NCBI GenBank assembly: GCA_964035015.1
Contig: OZ035997.1
Coordinates: 60,328,285-60,392,284 of the forward strand
DNA: 64,000 nucleotides
Direction of reading: 5' to 3'
Origin: Corallium rubrum
Taxonomy: Eukaryota; Cnidaria; Anthozoa; Scleralcyonacea; Coralliidae
Shown in pieces: positions 34,820 through 52,190 of this stretch. Under the pieces are notes generated by a model, which searched no databases, had not been told where the DNA came from, and was given only the letters and a program-made list of their open reading frames with translations. Numbering within the stretch: position 1 is the stretch's first letter; every line of letters begins with the position of its first letter. Made by a program: the position numbers and the translations under genes.

Positions 34820-36754
34820 GTAAGTAAACCGCTGCTTGCGCGATGTAGGGTTTCATCCAGTTACATAAAGTGGATCAGTTCAAGAATGCATGTCAGTTTG
34901 TTTATCAACCATGATTGATTTGAAACGTAATGCATTGAGTGTCGTCTACCCATTTGAAATCTCTAACACTCGTCGGTGTTCTGAGTCCCGACATACGCCA
35001 GATATTTTCGTCGAAAAAAATAATCTATTATTGGAAGTTTTGATACGTCAATATGTTTCTAGATTTTTTCAAAATGATGTGATCGAAAAGTTCCGTAACT
35101 TGGTTAGAATATTTTGTTTAGCATTACGTAAACGTCATAATCTTTCACTCACTTTTACATACCCCGTACGTACCCCTCTGATTAGAAAACGTCAATGTAA
35201 CCTTCTTGCGCTTTTCATTTTTTTGGAGGGCCTGGAAATAGCCAGTCCTGTCCGAACAATCAAAATATAATAATTTGATTGCTCTGATGGCATACTGAGC
35301 AACCCAGGACGAAAGCTCAGCGGAATAAAAAAAATTTTTACGTGCATGTTGTATCCGGAAAAATTTTATTACAACATTCTTCACCATACCGACCATATTA
35401 CCACCAGTCTACTGAAGCGTCATCAAAATTATTCATTAGGGTTATATTTTACAGTTCTTCCCATGTTTACAAAGAAGATTGCTAGACTATCTAAAAACAT
35501 TTGCATTTTCCAAAAGCATTGAATTTTGTGACTTTTATGCCAAATTATAAACAAGTCACGCTAAGTCACAAGTGATTCAGCAATGAGAAAAAAATATTTA
35601 AAAGAAGATAAGACGGCCAGCCACAGGTAAAAAAATACAACAAGCATGCGCAAGCAAAAACATGCAATGGATACGTATAAAATACTAACAGAGAAGCTAG
35701 AACAGCTACTAAATGTTTCTGATTACTGCATGAGAGCGGCTGCTCTATATCTTTCTTTAAACGTAAACCTTTCCACTTTTTTCTTCGACGGTTTTTGTTT
35801 CGCTATTACTTTTTCTTCCTTTCGAGTTTTGGTTTCTTTCTACTCAAGATGTTGTTTTGCTTGATACGAAAATGTTAATTCGTTCTGTTCTGTTGAAAGG
35901 GTTGTACTTATAACAAAAACCCTAGTTTTCCTCAGCAGTCCGATGAGGTAACAGCGCTTGAAATAATGCTAACGAGGTCAGTGTGGCCGGTCATACGTTC
36001 AATTTGAGGGGTCAGATATAAAATTTAAGGGGTCAACCATTTTCTTTTTAATTTAAGTATTAAAAACAAAAGTATTCTTTCCTTGACTTACTTAAAACCA
36101 TAAATAGAACGCTCGACCGTCGCCGAACAGTCGCCGCCATATTGAAGTCTATGAAGCTGAAACCATACAGTGATTTGAATTCTCGTTCAGAAGTCATTGT
36201 ACGGTTCTTACTGGCTGTCAATATCAACGACTTCCTCATTCTTGGTGCAGGTTGAATTGATTGAACTTTAGTAAGTTGCTTACGACGACCGACAGGTACA
36301 TTTAAATGTACCAAACTTACGCAAGCGATAATTATGAATAATTCGGTAGTCGGAAGAAGAAAAAATAAGTAAATGGAACACAGACTAAAAGATCTAGTGA
36401 AGTGATTTGAAAAAGAGTTTTACGATTAGAATGGTCAAGGAAATAAGTTTGCTCGTTGAAAAATTTTGACCGGTCATGCTGACCTGACGTGAATGATTTC
36501 TGGTGGTTAAATCATAAAATTCTGGGGTCAGTGACCCCTGACTCCCCGTTATTTCAGCGTTGAGTAATCGAGAAGCATGGACAACCCATAACATAAAATA
36601 CAAAATTATTCATAACGACAATATACTTCAGAAATGAAATATTTAAAAGGAAGGTGTAGCGGATAAAAACCGAGAAGCATGCCAACAAAAAGTGAGTCTT
36701 ACGAAAATTTTATTATATGATAAAACAATTATTGGACTCGTCTATCGCAAAATA

Positions 36755-36852
36755 TCATGATTTGTAAGTGGCTAGCTCCCAGTTATTTGCCCTCTGCTTT
36801 CGGCATCGGCAAATAACTGGTCGCTCGCCACTGACAAATCATGATATTTTGC
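36755..36852. repeat. Conserved hairpin, copy B
   Basis: Same hairpin as at 23626-23722, unchanged in loop and arms as far as I can see. Confidence 0.75.
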
Positions 36853-37683
36853 TCAGACTCGTCCAATAATTGATAAATATTTGTTACCAGTACCCGTAAA
36901 TCCAACCCTGCTACGGCCAAACGTGCGATTTGATGGATATACAGAAACTATTTTCTTAAAACAGGTCTCGGTTTTTGAACTCGCGTGTAATTTGCCTATA
37001 CGTGTATTCTACGCACGCATGTCAAGATTAGAACTTCGTCCCTCCGCCCGGTCTCGTAGAAAAAAATGTTGGGAACATCTTTTGCTTTGGATTTGCGGAT
37101 AGGTATAGAGATAAATATTTTGTCGGTATAATTTTTTTGAGTATCACATCTACTATAGACCCTATTAATAAGTGCAGAGTACATCATTTTCAGCCTTTTT
37201 AATTCTATTAAAAATATACAAAATTTTAGACAATAAACGAAATTTCCAAGAATTCTAGAGAAAAATTGAAACGAAATTGATGTCATAGGGTGAAAATTAC
37301 GTATTGTATACTTTTTACTAGAGGGCAGTCAGAAACTGCATATACCTCCGCCAGCGTTAGAGATGCTTAAAAAGATAATGAGCCATTCCGCTAACCAGGC
37401 CGCAGTAGTTGACGAGACCAACACATGCATGCATAATGAAATGCTTGATTGCATTCGCACCAAAATTATGTAAATATATTTCCATAAAATAAAGATAATG
37501 AGCGCAATCAGACATTTCTTCTACACGGAGAATCTTGCGGTCAGATTTCTATTAATTTCTCATTTAAATTTGGATTAAATTCAACCCAAATGTAATGGAG
37601 TGGTGGTTGGTGTATGGCCAACGCTTCTGCAAACTGTCATGAAAATTGGTACGATACATTTTGAAATATCCTGGCAAAAGAAA

Positions 37684-38012
37684 GACAAACAAACAAACAA
37701 ACAAACAAACAAACAAACAAACAAACAAACAAACAAACAAACAAACAAACAAACCAACCAACCAACCAACGAACGAACGAACGAACGAACGAACGAACGA
37801 ACGAACGAACGAACGAACGAACGAACGAACGAACGAACGAACGAACAAACAAACGAACCAACAAACGAACGAACGAACGAACTAACGAACGAACGAACGA
37901 ACGAACGAACGAACGAACGAACGAACGAACGAACGAACGAACGAACGAACGAACGAACGAACGAACGAACGAACGAACGAACGAACGAACGAACGAACGA
38001 ACGAACGAACGA

Positions 38013-38043
<31 letters not shown>

Positions 38044-38103
38044 AGCGAGCGAGCGAGCGAGCGAGCGAGCGAGCGAGCGAGCGAGCGAGCGAGCGAGCGA
38101 GCG

Positions 38104-38153
<50 letters not shown>

Positions 38154-38209
38154 TAAACCGAAACGAAACGAAACGAAACGAAACGAAACGAAACGAAACG
38201 AAACGAAAC
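37684..38209. repeat. Compound tetranucleotide array (ACAA/ACCA/ACGA/GCGA/GCAA) ending in (GAAAC)n
   Basis: Successive blocks: (ACAA)n to ~37755, a few ACCA, (ACGA)n to ~38040 with a few interruptions, (GCGA)n to ~38105, (GCAA)n to ~38150, then (CGAAA)n. All six frames are open over parts of it. In copy A the same site has only ACAA units and a short tail. Confidence 0.95.
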
Positions 38210-39659
38210 AATTCGTGCATATTTTGCCCGAATTTTTATGTCAATTGTAAAAAAATATGCAAAGGCGTTCAGTGCCGTGGCTAGCTAGATGAAATGCCGG
38301 ACACCTGTTGTGTTCCACAGTAGCCGAAGTCATTTCTACACAAGAGATAGCTTCTGAAAGAATTCATGTTGAAAGAGCAATCAAAGTTTCAATATATATT
38401 AATTTTATTCCAATTTCAATTGTTGGTCTGGTTTTCAAGAATCCTTGGTTGAATAATTACTGGCATTACTCCTCCAGAAGCAGTACAGAAGCCTGGCATT
38501 TCTTGTTCATAAAAACAAAAAGCTCCACATGAAAACAATCATGTTCATCTGTGGAATTCTTGACAAATATCCTATGCATCTCAAATGGCTTTTAATAATC
38601 ATGTAATCTGCACATTTTGCATACGTTTTCCTGACTTTCGAACATGCCTAACAATTGAATTAAAAGTAAATGGAGGAAGCCCATCTAGTACTTTGGTCAT
38701 GCTCCAAGTTTCAGGACACCTTTGCAAGGCTTTGGCTGATTCTGCAAGGTATAATAATTAATAAAGTACCACAATTTTTTACTTGTAGTTGTGCCTGCAA
38801 ATCGTATTTTTTACTCTGAAGAAATTCTTTAACCCTAAAAGGTGAACCTATTTTGATATAATTTAACAAAAAAATCCCGAAAAGAATCAGTAAAGTTTCA
38901 GCAGGCACTTATTTACTTCTCGACATATTGCAGACCTTTCAAGCTTTACAGAATGATCAGTAAGGAACTTTTTTAATTCTGAAACGTGCATTTTTTCAGG
39001 TCGATCCATCTTTCGATTCGAAAATAGAGTGTATACTCATAAAGCTAAAATAACAGTCTGAACAAAGAAAGTTGGAATTATAAACGATGCATTTTAATGA
39101 GAATAATGCCTTGTTTTCACGGTCAATGGCGTCGACGGTAAATTACCATCACAATACACTTCGATTTTAGGTACACAATGATACATATATGATTAAAATA
39201 CCGCTACTTGTTCTTGAATAGTTATAAGACTTGTTCACAGTCACTTACCCGATCGACAGATTCCAAATAATTCTAGAAAAAAACCGCTCAGAAAACCTTC
39301 CAACTACAGCGACAGTGAGTGAGAAATATACACGCATCGGGCCTTAGCAACGGTCGTCACCGAAAAGTCTCGCTTTGGTGCAATCGGCGTATTGGAAGGT
39401 TTGAAACGGGTTTGTTCGTGAGCTAGCGAAAGAACTTAGTTGATGTATGTCTGGGTTCTAGTAACAAGAAACTATTACAACCTGAAGCCATGAATTCAAG
39501 AAACTACATGTATTTTAAAAAAAGACCAAACAGTTGAGATTTCACATCTTCATATCTTCAATAAAACTCAAAGTTTTCAAATTTGTCGATTTTTTGAGAA
39601 ATTAAGAATCGGTTAATGTGATTATGGAGTGTTTGCTTATATCTGGCTTAAACCCGTTT

Positions 39660-39806
39660 TCCAGTCATCGCCGAAACAGCCAGCGAGCTGCGAGTACTTG
39701 CATCTAATTAAAGAGAACTCCGAGCGAAAAAATAAGCACTGCGAGCTCTCTTTAATTAGATGCAAGTACTTGCTGCGGGCTGCGAGCTAGTTCCTGCGAT
39801 GACTGG
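39660..39806. repeat. Conserved long hairpin, copy B
   Basis: Counterpart of 26747-26894, with the same arms. Confidence 0.75.
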
Positions 39807-41035
39807 AAATCTGCCTTTAACACTTGTTATACGCCAGATGCATTCTCGTACCCAGACCCACGCGCTTCCCCTCTTGTGAGGCTCTCAGTGGGAACCCTGG
39901 AGCTCTGCGTCGGTTCCAAACTCTCGTACTGAGACGCATGATCACGGCTTGTCATTTCCCTTCTTTCAACAAATCTTGTGTAAGTCGTATCGTATCCATC
40001 ATCATTAATCGTGAGCTATACGAAGCTCTGCGTTAGAAAGGACAGGGCAATCAAATTTATTGTTAATAAGAGAACAGAAAGATGCCATAACAGCCATCGT
40101 TAGCGGAGGGCCGGGTAGAGTAGGGTAGAGTAGAGCAGAGCAGAGCAGAGGGTATTGAGATGATTCGAACGATATATTTTATTCCATAAACGGATAAAAA
40201 CTTCCAGAGACATTCTGCAATGAACATGACAAAAATAGGGTTTTTAGAAACATGGCCGAGAGAAATGGCCGAGAGAAAAGAAAACTGAGGGACGACAACA
40301 CACTCTGATGATGTTGAAGGGTCGACTTCGGTAGAAATTGTACCTTCATCTTCTTCTTTTCTTATTTAATCAAGTCATTTTAACCAAATTGGCCAAACTT
40401 TAGCGTTTAGGTTCAACTAACTTACTATTTTAAGCATTTTCTTGATTTCTCCCTTTACGTTGTATCACTCTTGTGGCTCGCCCTGAAAGTTCATAATGTT
40501 CTCTTTGACGTGCGGTAAGTACGCCTACATGGCTAGGGAATTATTCCTATATTTATCCCTTTTCAGCCACTGCAGTACATATTTTTCTTGCCTTGGAAGA
40601 GGAGACAAATGAACTTTTTGAACTAAATTTTCTGACTTTAATAAAATATTTGGAACGGGCACAACTTGTGCTGTAAGGCTCCCAGCTTGCGCGTTTCCTC
40701 TTCGTCGTTCCACTGCTTTGGGACTCAAATCTTTAGGATAAGGTATCTTATGCCATTTTCAGGACCTGGTTTGCTATAGCATCCTAATACAATACACCGG
40801 TAAGGCATTTCTAGCGACTGGTAGCGTCGAAGACCAAATAAAACAAGAAGAGTCTAAAATGCTTCCGGTGCCGATTTTACGTCACAAGTGTTCTTCAGGC
40901 TCAGACTCTATTCTCCCGGCCATGTTTTGAAAAACCCATGTTCAGTGCAAAATATCTCTGGAAGTTTTTATTCGTTTTAGGAGTGACATATATCGCTCGA
41001 ATCCTTTCAGTACGACCGATATTTAGAAAGAAAGA

Positions 41036-41640
41036 AAAAATCCGTATATGCACTTTAACGTTAATCTTATTCTAAAATCGGTAGTAAACTAAAAGGGTTG
41101 AAAAATCCTTTGCGTATTTGTAGAGTAGTAGAGAAGGACGGTTACCCTAATCCACTCAAAGCCAACCAACTACAGTAACCACCGGTACCTCGACACACGC
41201 CAGATATTTCCGTCCAAGAATTTAAGCTTATTACAACTTCAAATTTGACAAAAGTGCTAAAGAATTTTAAATTAAACTAAGATTGCACAAATTATGCTTT
41301 ATTATAGATCCTGTGATAACTATAGTAATGGTCCTTGACCCATGATTGCCCTTGTTACCGAACATAATGTTCGTTTATTCTTTCGATCGCTCGCTTTCTC
41401 ACTTACTAAATCACTCATTCCCATTCACTCACTCTCATTAAAATACTCATTCACCCACTCGCACTCACTCATTCACTTGCTCGCTCGCTCACCCATTGTT
41501 CATTCGTTGATTTATTTTGTCATTCACTTCTTCCTTCCATATTTAATTTTTTCTAGACTTTTCCCTTTGGATCTTATTATTTTATTTTTATACTATCTTT
41601 CGTCATCTTGTTATGTAATATTATTAATACTCTATTGTTG
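41036..41640. other. Spacer between copy B and the Kolobok-type transposon
   Basis: 41190-41250 is a faint relative of the CGCCAGATATTTTCGTCGAA part of the duplicated unit. 41390-41520 is a loose CACT/CATT-rich low-complexity run. No gene. Confidence 0.45.
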
Positions 41641-41856
41641 TTAAAGTGCTTATGTCACAAAATTTTTTTTTGACTTTTGAGTAGAGGACAAAAAGTTAGT
41701 TAATAGGTTCTTTAACATTTTTCGATTTTCTCTTTTCATTCGCGAGATATGCGGCTCTAAACCTTGAAAAATTGGCTTTTAGCAAAAAATTGTCGCGCCC
41801 GAGAGAAAAACGGAAAAGGGTCTGGGGCGACAGCCGTGTGACGTAGCTTAAGGGAC
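41641..41856 (+). repeat. Left terminal inverted repeat of the Kolobok-type transposon
   Basis: Pairs with 48546-48740. The outer TTAA is the target duplication; the repeat proper starts AGTGCTTATGTCAC. The promoter of the transposase is likely in or just inside this region, because its ATG is at 41913. Confidence 0.9.
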
Positions 41857-41912
41857 GGAGGTTCGAATTCACATGTGAAGGAGTACTAAAAAGCTATTGA
41901 GAAGACAGCAAA

Positions 41913-46861
<4,949 letters not shown>

Positions 46862-47319
46862 TATTTCTACTGTATAAATCTACTGTATGTATATAAATCT
46901 ACTGTATGTATATAATTCTAATATTTCTGTGTTAAAGTTTGATTAAAAACATTGTGTATGTTTTTAGTATTGAAGAATTCAAAACAGATAAAATCCTAAT
47001 ATGAACATTTCACAATACTTTATCTGTTACTGTCTCTGTGCAAAATAATTGTAATGCCCTTTGGTTGTTCATGACAAGGAAGTCTGTGTTGCATTAGTAG
47101 GTCTTGTACTTGTCATTGGAAACCCTCGTCCCACCCACCCCAGAGAAACATGGGCATAGGTGGGGAATGATGGAGGCATTTGCATGCAAAAACTGGAGCA
47201 TTTTCTGGCATTAGTATTTACAAAAGTCTAATGCCCCATATTTCCCTGGGGCTGGGATTTTGATGACAAGTGCATAATATAGGGCTGACCATACGCATAA
47301 GTTGTAAGTTTATTAAATG
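46862..47319. other. Intergenic part of the transposon between the two convergent genes
   Basis: Contains the 3' untranslated region of the transposase. No further coding sequence is seen. Confidence 0.5.
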
Positions 47320-47588
47320 TTAAAGATGCTGTAAAGTCCGTTCTGCGCATCAGTTCTGCTCATTACAAATGGGGGCTCGCAGATATAAGCATTGCCCAAA
47401 TTTTGCATCTTTCGAACTTTTTTGAATTGAATTGAATTGAAACGTATAGTTTATATTCATTTACAAGCATAGCGAACCAGAAAAGTGTTAGATATTCAGT
47501 TAGTTCTGTATATCATATTCTTCAAATATAGCAATTCAAAATGTGAACAAAGCGTTTGTTTACATTACGGACTTTACAACATCTTTAA
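47320..47588. mobile_element. Nested TTAA-flanked MITE (261 bp)
   Basis: Ends AGATGCTGTAAAGTCCG and its complement CGGACTTTACAACATCT (one mismatch), flanked on both sides by TTAA (47320-47323 and 47585-47588). It is a second, shorter TTAA-type element inside the 7.1-kb transposon. Its right-hand TTAA provides the stop codon of the minus-strand ballast gene. Confidence 0.75.
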
Positions 47589-48501
47589 GCCGTCTCGTCG
47601 TCAAAACCTTTAAATTGTTCCTTTTCATCATTGAATGTTGATCTGATTGCATTATATGCACATGCTGGTAAGGCTCTCCTTTCATCACCCAAGTATCCAT
47701 GTACCATGAAGATAAACTCTCGGTAGGCAACACTGCGTAAAAACCTAAGAAATAAACGAGCTCGTTCAATCGTTCGTATTAAATAAACGTGATTACAAAT
47801 AAACAAACACTGTAGCTTGAAACAAGAACACATACGTTTGCTCTGAACCAGTCTGTTTATATCTTCTTTGATCGCGTGTCTTGTATTTTCTCGCGAGGTT
47901 TCTTAGAGCCCATTTTTCCAAACAAATAGGTCTGAATCCTGGGTGTAGAGTGATACAGCATGGCGGCTGTGGCACATCTTCTAAAACCAAGTTGTCCTTC
48001 AGAACTTCCCTACAAGATTCCATCTCCTGACAGCACCAAGCTTCGTGTGTATTTTGTATATGTGTTATCACACAATGGCCACATTTACACCTGTGAAATA
48101 AGATACAGGTGATGGAAGTGGACTGATGCCGTATCAAAAATGTATCAGCCAGAGATACTTATTTTACGTTAAAATGTTAAAATAAATCTATGTTTATGCT
48201 CACCATGATTTACTATCTTCAAGGCCGTCTAATCTTCGCTGTAGCATCTCGTTTTGTTGCTTGTGTTCCGCTGATTTTTTTAGATATTGCGCGTACCATT
48301 CTTCGCCCGCTAGCGGTTCATCGGCATAAGGGCATGCATCATAATCGCCTAAAATTTCGCTATCAATTCTGCTTCTAGAGTTCCAATTTCATGACTGGTA
48401 TCATTTCATTCATCCTCTATAATATATCCAGGAATATAATTGTCTTCTGAGTCGCATTGAGAACTACGAGTGCTTTCCGAATCCGAGCTACTGCCTGACA
48501 T
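47585..48501 (-). CDS. P2X7-type C-terminal ballast-domain protein carried by the transposon (3 exons, damaged exon 1)
   Basis: Minus-strand exons: about 48501-48204, 48090-47836, 47744-47585, with good donors (CATG|GTGAGC, CAAAC|GTATGT) and acceptors (TTTCACAG, TTTCTTAG); phases agree (2/1, 2/1). Exon 2 encodes CKCGHCV...WCCQEME...CCITLHPGFRPICLEKW, the Cys/His pattern of the zinc-binding ballast domain at the C-terminus of vertebrate P2X7 receptors. Exon 3 adds LRSVAYREFIFMVHGYLG and ALPACAYNAIRSTF, the helix and closing Cys-region of the same domain. There are no P2X transmembrane segments, so this is the stand-alone form. Exon 1 has a Ser/Asp-rich start (MSGSSSDSESTRSS) and, in another frame, an acidic then coiled-coil-like stretch (KQQNEMLQRRLDGLED). 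A TGA at 48408-48406 and a frame change lie between them. Role in the transposon unknown. Confidence 0.75.
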
Positions 48502-48545
48502 GCTGGAAAATATACCAAATGTATAATGCGCGTCGAAATTAATAA

Positions 48546-48740
48546 GGCCCTTAAGCTACGTCACACCACGCTCGTCCCAGACTCTTGTTGATACGCGACA
48601 TTTTCACGAAAATTGCTGTTTAGAGCCGCATATCTCGCGAATGAAAAGAGAAAACCGAAAAATGTTAAAGGACCTATTAACTAACTTTTTGTACTCTACT
48701 CAAAAGTTAAAAAAAATTTTTTGTGACATAAGCACTTTAA
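48546..48740 (-). repeat. Right terminal inverted repeat of the Kolobok-type transposon
   Basis: Reverse complement of the left end, with TTAA at 48737-48740. It lies about 45 bases upstream of the ATG of the ballast gene, so each gene starts just inside one terminal repeat. Confidence 0.9.
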
Positions 48741-49080
48741 GTATAAATGATCCAAATAAACTTGTTAAAAAATCAAACAAACAAACTTTCACGTCATAAA
48801 AATATTTGAACTTTTGTGTATTTGTCAATGGTAATTCTTTAGCTTAAAAACCAGCTTGTAAATTTGGAAATGATTTAGGGTTAAATTTCGAAATTAATCG
48901 TACTCCTGTGCTATCTATGAGCAAAACGATATTTTGCGATAAATCTGATATTTAGCCCACAGAAATTTGTAGGAACTTTTTGTAAATCGCGCTTCTTTCC
49001 GTCCTCTTTTTCAAGATCCTATATAAACACAAATTGCTATTCATTTGAAGTAACTAATTGAGTTTTCATTTTGTTTTTAG

Positions 49081-49101
49081 ATACAGACGAGGAATCTTTT
49101 G
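49081..49101 (+). other. Micro-exon-like segment, copy C (21 nt)
   Basis: Lies between TTCATTTTGTTTTTAG and GTAAGTAAACCGCTGC. With phase-1 borders it would encode TDEESF. It differs fully from the A and B segments while the flanks match over more than 50 bases on each side. Confidence 0.45.
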
Positions 49102-51179
49102 GTAAGTAAACCGCTGCTTGCGCGATGTAGGATTTCAATTTTCATCCAGTTACATAAGGTGGATCAGTTCAAGAATGCATGTCAGTTTGTTTATCAAGCA
49201 TGATTGTTTTTAAAAGTAATGCATTGAGTGTCGTCTACCCATTTGAAATCTCTAACACGCGTCAGTGTTCCGAAACCCGATGTACGGCAGATGTTTTCGT
49301 CAAAAAATTTAATCTATAATTGGAAGTCTTGATACAGCAATATGTTTCTAGATTTTTTCATAATACTGTGAAGTGACAAGTTCCGTCACAACTCAACAGG
49401 GTTCTTCCAACTCAGACTCTATTCTCCCGGCCATGTTTTCAAAAACCCATGTTCAGTGCAGAATATCTCTGGAAGTTTTTATTCGTTTTAGGAGTGACAT
49501 ATATCGTTCGAATCCTTTCAGTACGACCGATGTATAATTGGAAGTCTTAATACAGCAATATGTTTCTAGATTTTTTCATAATGCTGTGAAGGGACAAGTT
49601 CCGTAACTTACGTGAACGCGATAATCGTCCGCCCACTTTTATATGAATTTTTGTAAATACCCCTTAAATTACTTTAAAAAACATTAATGGAACCCTCTTG
49701 CGCTCTTCCTTTTTTTGGAGGGCCTGGAAATAACCACTCCTGTCCAAACCGAATCAAAATAGAGTTTTAGTTCTAGTATAGAATATTTAAAATTAAAAAT
49801 AGTTTAACTCTAATTATTTAAAAAGGATTATTGAGATCAAAACTGCACGTCCCACGTTAGCAAGCCAACCAACGATGTTACCGGCACCAATATTTTACAG
49901 TTCTTTCTTCTCATGTTTACAAAGAACATTGCTAGACCATCTAAAAATATTTGCGTTTTTGAAAAGCATGCATTTTCCGGTTTTTATGCCAAATTATAAC
50001 CAAGCTAAGCCAATTATAACGCTAAGTCACAAGTGATTTTACAAAAAAAAAATTGAAAGAAGATAAGACGGGCAGTCGCAAATAAAAAAATACCACAGGC
50101 AAGGAAAAACACGCAGTGGATACGTTTAAAATGCTTTGAGGACACACGAAATAGAAAACAAAGTACAAACCGAGAAGCTCGAACAACTTTTAAAATTTTC
50201 TGATTACTGATAGCGGCTGCTCCATATTTTTACCGTTGGCTTAAACTTTTCGACCTTTTTCTTTGTCGGTTTTCTATTGCTTTTTTATCCTTTCGAGTTT
50301 TTATTTCTTTCTACTCAGGATGTTTTGTTCTGTACGAAATCGTTGATTTGTTTCTGTTCTTTTGAAAGGGATATACGTATTCCAAAAACCCTTTTCTCAA
50401 GTTATTTTGACAAGAATGGACAATAATTTTTCTTAATAACTTTTATTATCATTCAATTAGAGCGGCTGTAAACTTGTTTTCAAACAGGGAGGCTATATAG
50501 TTTTCCTCAGCTGTCCGAGGAAGTAATTGAGAGTATTTGGAAGCAAGGATAAGCCATAAAACGAAATACAAAAGTATTCATAACGACAATATTCTTCAGA
50601 AAAGAAATATTTAAAAGGAAGATTTAGTGAAATAAAGACTCATGCCAACAAAAAGTAAATTTTACGAAAATTTTAGTATGCCGAAGAAAGAAGTGTGGCG
50701 ATCTGTAATTTCAGGAATTTCAATTTTTGCGTCTACGTTGCTATAGCAACAGTAGACGTTATGTACCCGTAAAGACCTATCTGGCTGACCGTCTGGCTGG
50801 GTATTGTCACTTTTGTGACGTAATAGGTTTTTCTTCTATCAGATTCATCGGCGCGCGAAACGTTCGGAGCGAATTACATAGGCAATAGAAGCGAAAGTGT
50901 GCCGATGTTTTCCGATGTAGCTATGTGTGTAATGTGATTTAGTGAATATGGCGTCGACTGCTTTCTGCTTCATTGCTTCTTCCATCTGTCTACGAAAAAT
51001 TGAGTCATTGAAAACAAGTTGTTTCTTTTGATTTTGGGGAGATTTTATCAAGGTAAGGAAGTAATTATAACTTATACTGTGTTACATCAACGTTAATCTC
51101 TATGGAACTTGTGGAAACATGATGTAAATTGCCTGTTGTACTGGGCTATCTTTTAGTACTGTATAATAAACGAGCAGGA

Positions 51180-51240
51180 GTGTTTTATCAGATATAAAGA
51201 CACGAGGCGAAGCCGAGTGTTTTTATATCTGATAAAACAC
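51180..51240. repeat. Hairpin with ACGAGGCGAAGCCG loop
   Basis: GTGTTTTATCAGATATAAA pairs perfectly or nearly so with TTTATATCTGATAAAACAC. The loop ACGAGGCGAAGCCGAG resembles the loop of the hairpin at 5006-5182. Confidence 0.8.
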
Positions 51241-52074
51241 GATCTGCGAGTTAATACGGTCATGATGTTCTTTTGTGTTTTCCTCATGAATTATTAATGG
51301 CTTTTTGAAGATTGTATATATCATCAGACTCATGAAACAGTTGTTTAAATGGTAATATCTTCTTGCAGTTGTTTTACTTTTAATTCAAGGCATTTTGTCC
51401 TCAACGTTACTGTAAGCCGGACAGTTACAGACAAAACAGTTTATAGTTTCAAAAATAAATATAGAGAGGATACCCTGATTCATTTTATTGGATTTTAATA
51501 CTCTAAAAGCCGTTGTCGCATTTAATAATATGCGTCAAAATAGTATGCACTATACTGTATGTAAGCTTATATTTTATTAAATGTGCAACTGTATATGCTA
51601 TAAAGCAGTCCAACCAAGCGATCCTTTTCTTCAAAAATCGAATCAAAAATTAAACTCTTATTAAATGCTCCTACCACGATTATTATACTTTTTTGCTTCA
51701 TAGATACATACATATACAGTATTCTTCCCTAAATGACCGATTTTTTTGTTTTCTGTTTTAGAAATATTGACTGACATGTGTTTATAGCTTGTGACAGTTG
51801 TTGCACAGGGACCAATGTGTTAGTGGTGACATTCTGATCAGACGTTATCTGTGTAGTGAATTATTGCATAACTCAAACTAAACAAACTTAACAAATTATT
51901 AAGTGAAGTGTGTGTAGTACAGCATATACATACAGTACGTTTAAGCTCGTAAATGTACCACATGCAATACATGTATACGTACATGTACAACTCATCAGAT
52001 CACTTTAACTACATCTCATATGCAAACACTACCAGTTAGGAGTGCTATGACTATGAATTTGCAACCGTACTGTA

Positions 52075-52190
52075 GCTCTCCATCTGACCCTCTCAATGGT
52101 TAGAGCATCTAACCAGTCATTAGAAGGTTGCAGACCCTGTGTGGGGCTCAGAAATTTTTTCTGAGTAATTGAGCTTGATAAACGTCAGAA
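52075..52190 (+). repeat. Possible tRNA-derived SINE fragment
   Basis: TCAATGGTTAGAGCATCT looks like an A box region and AGGTTGCAGACCCTG a degraded B box at tRNA-like distance, followed by GTGGGGCTCAGAAATTTTTT. Too diverged to be a functional tRNA gene. Confidence 0.4.

Larger units (their letters stand above)
31905..41035. repeat. Segmental duplication, copy B (~9.1 kb)
   Basis: Collinear with copy A. B-specific features are a (TA)n run at 33775-33858, a compound tetranucleotide array at 37684-38209, the absence of the 0.54-kb insertion, and the absence of the ~400-bp segment 22520-22780 of A. It contains the second micro-exon-like segment. Confidence 0.9.

Noticed and set aside
37581..38250. 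Long open frames of NKQT/NERT or SFVR repeats on both strands
   Set aside because: Pure translation of the compound tetranucleotide array.
41390..41520. Telomere-like or satellite repeat (CACT/CATT-rich)
   Set aside because: Irregular, low-complexity run without a fixed unit.
50845..51051. A minus-strand 68-codon frame and an opposing plus-strand start exon at 50948
   Set aside because: The plus frame stops before the GTAAGG donor at 51053, and the minus frame has no domain; neither can be supported.
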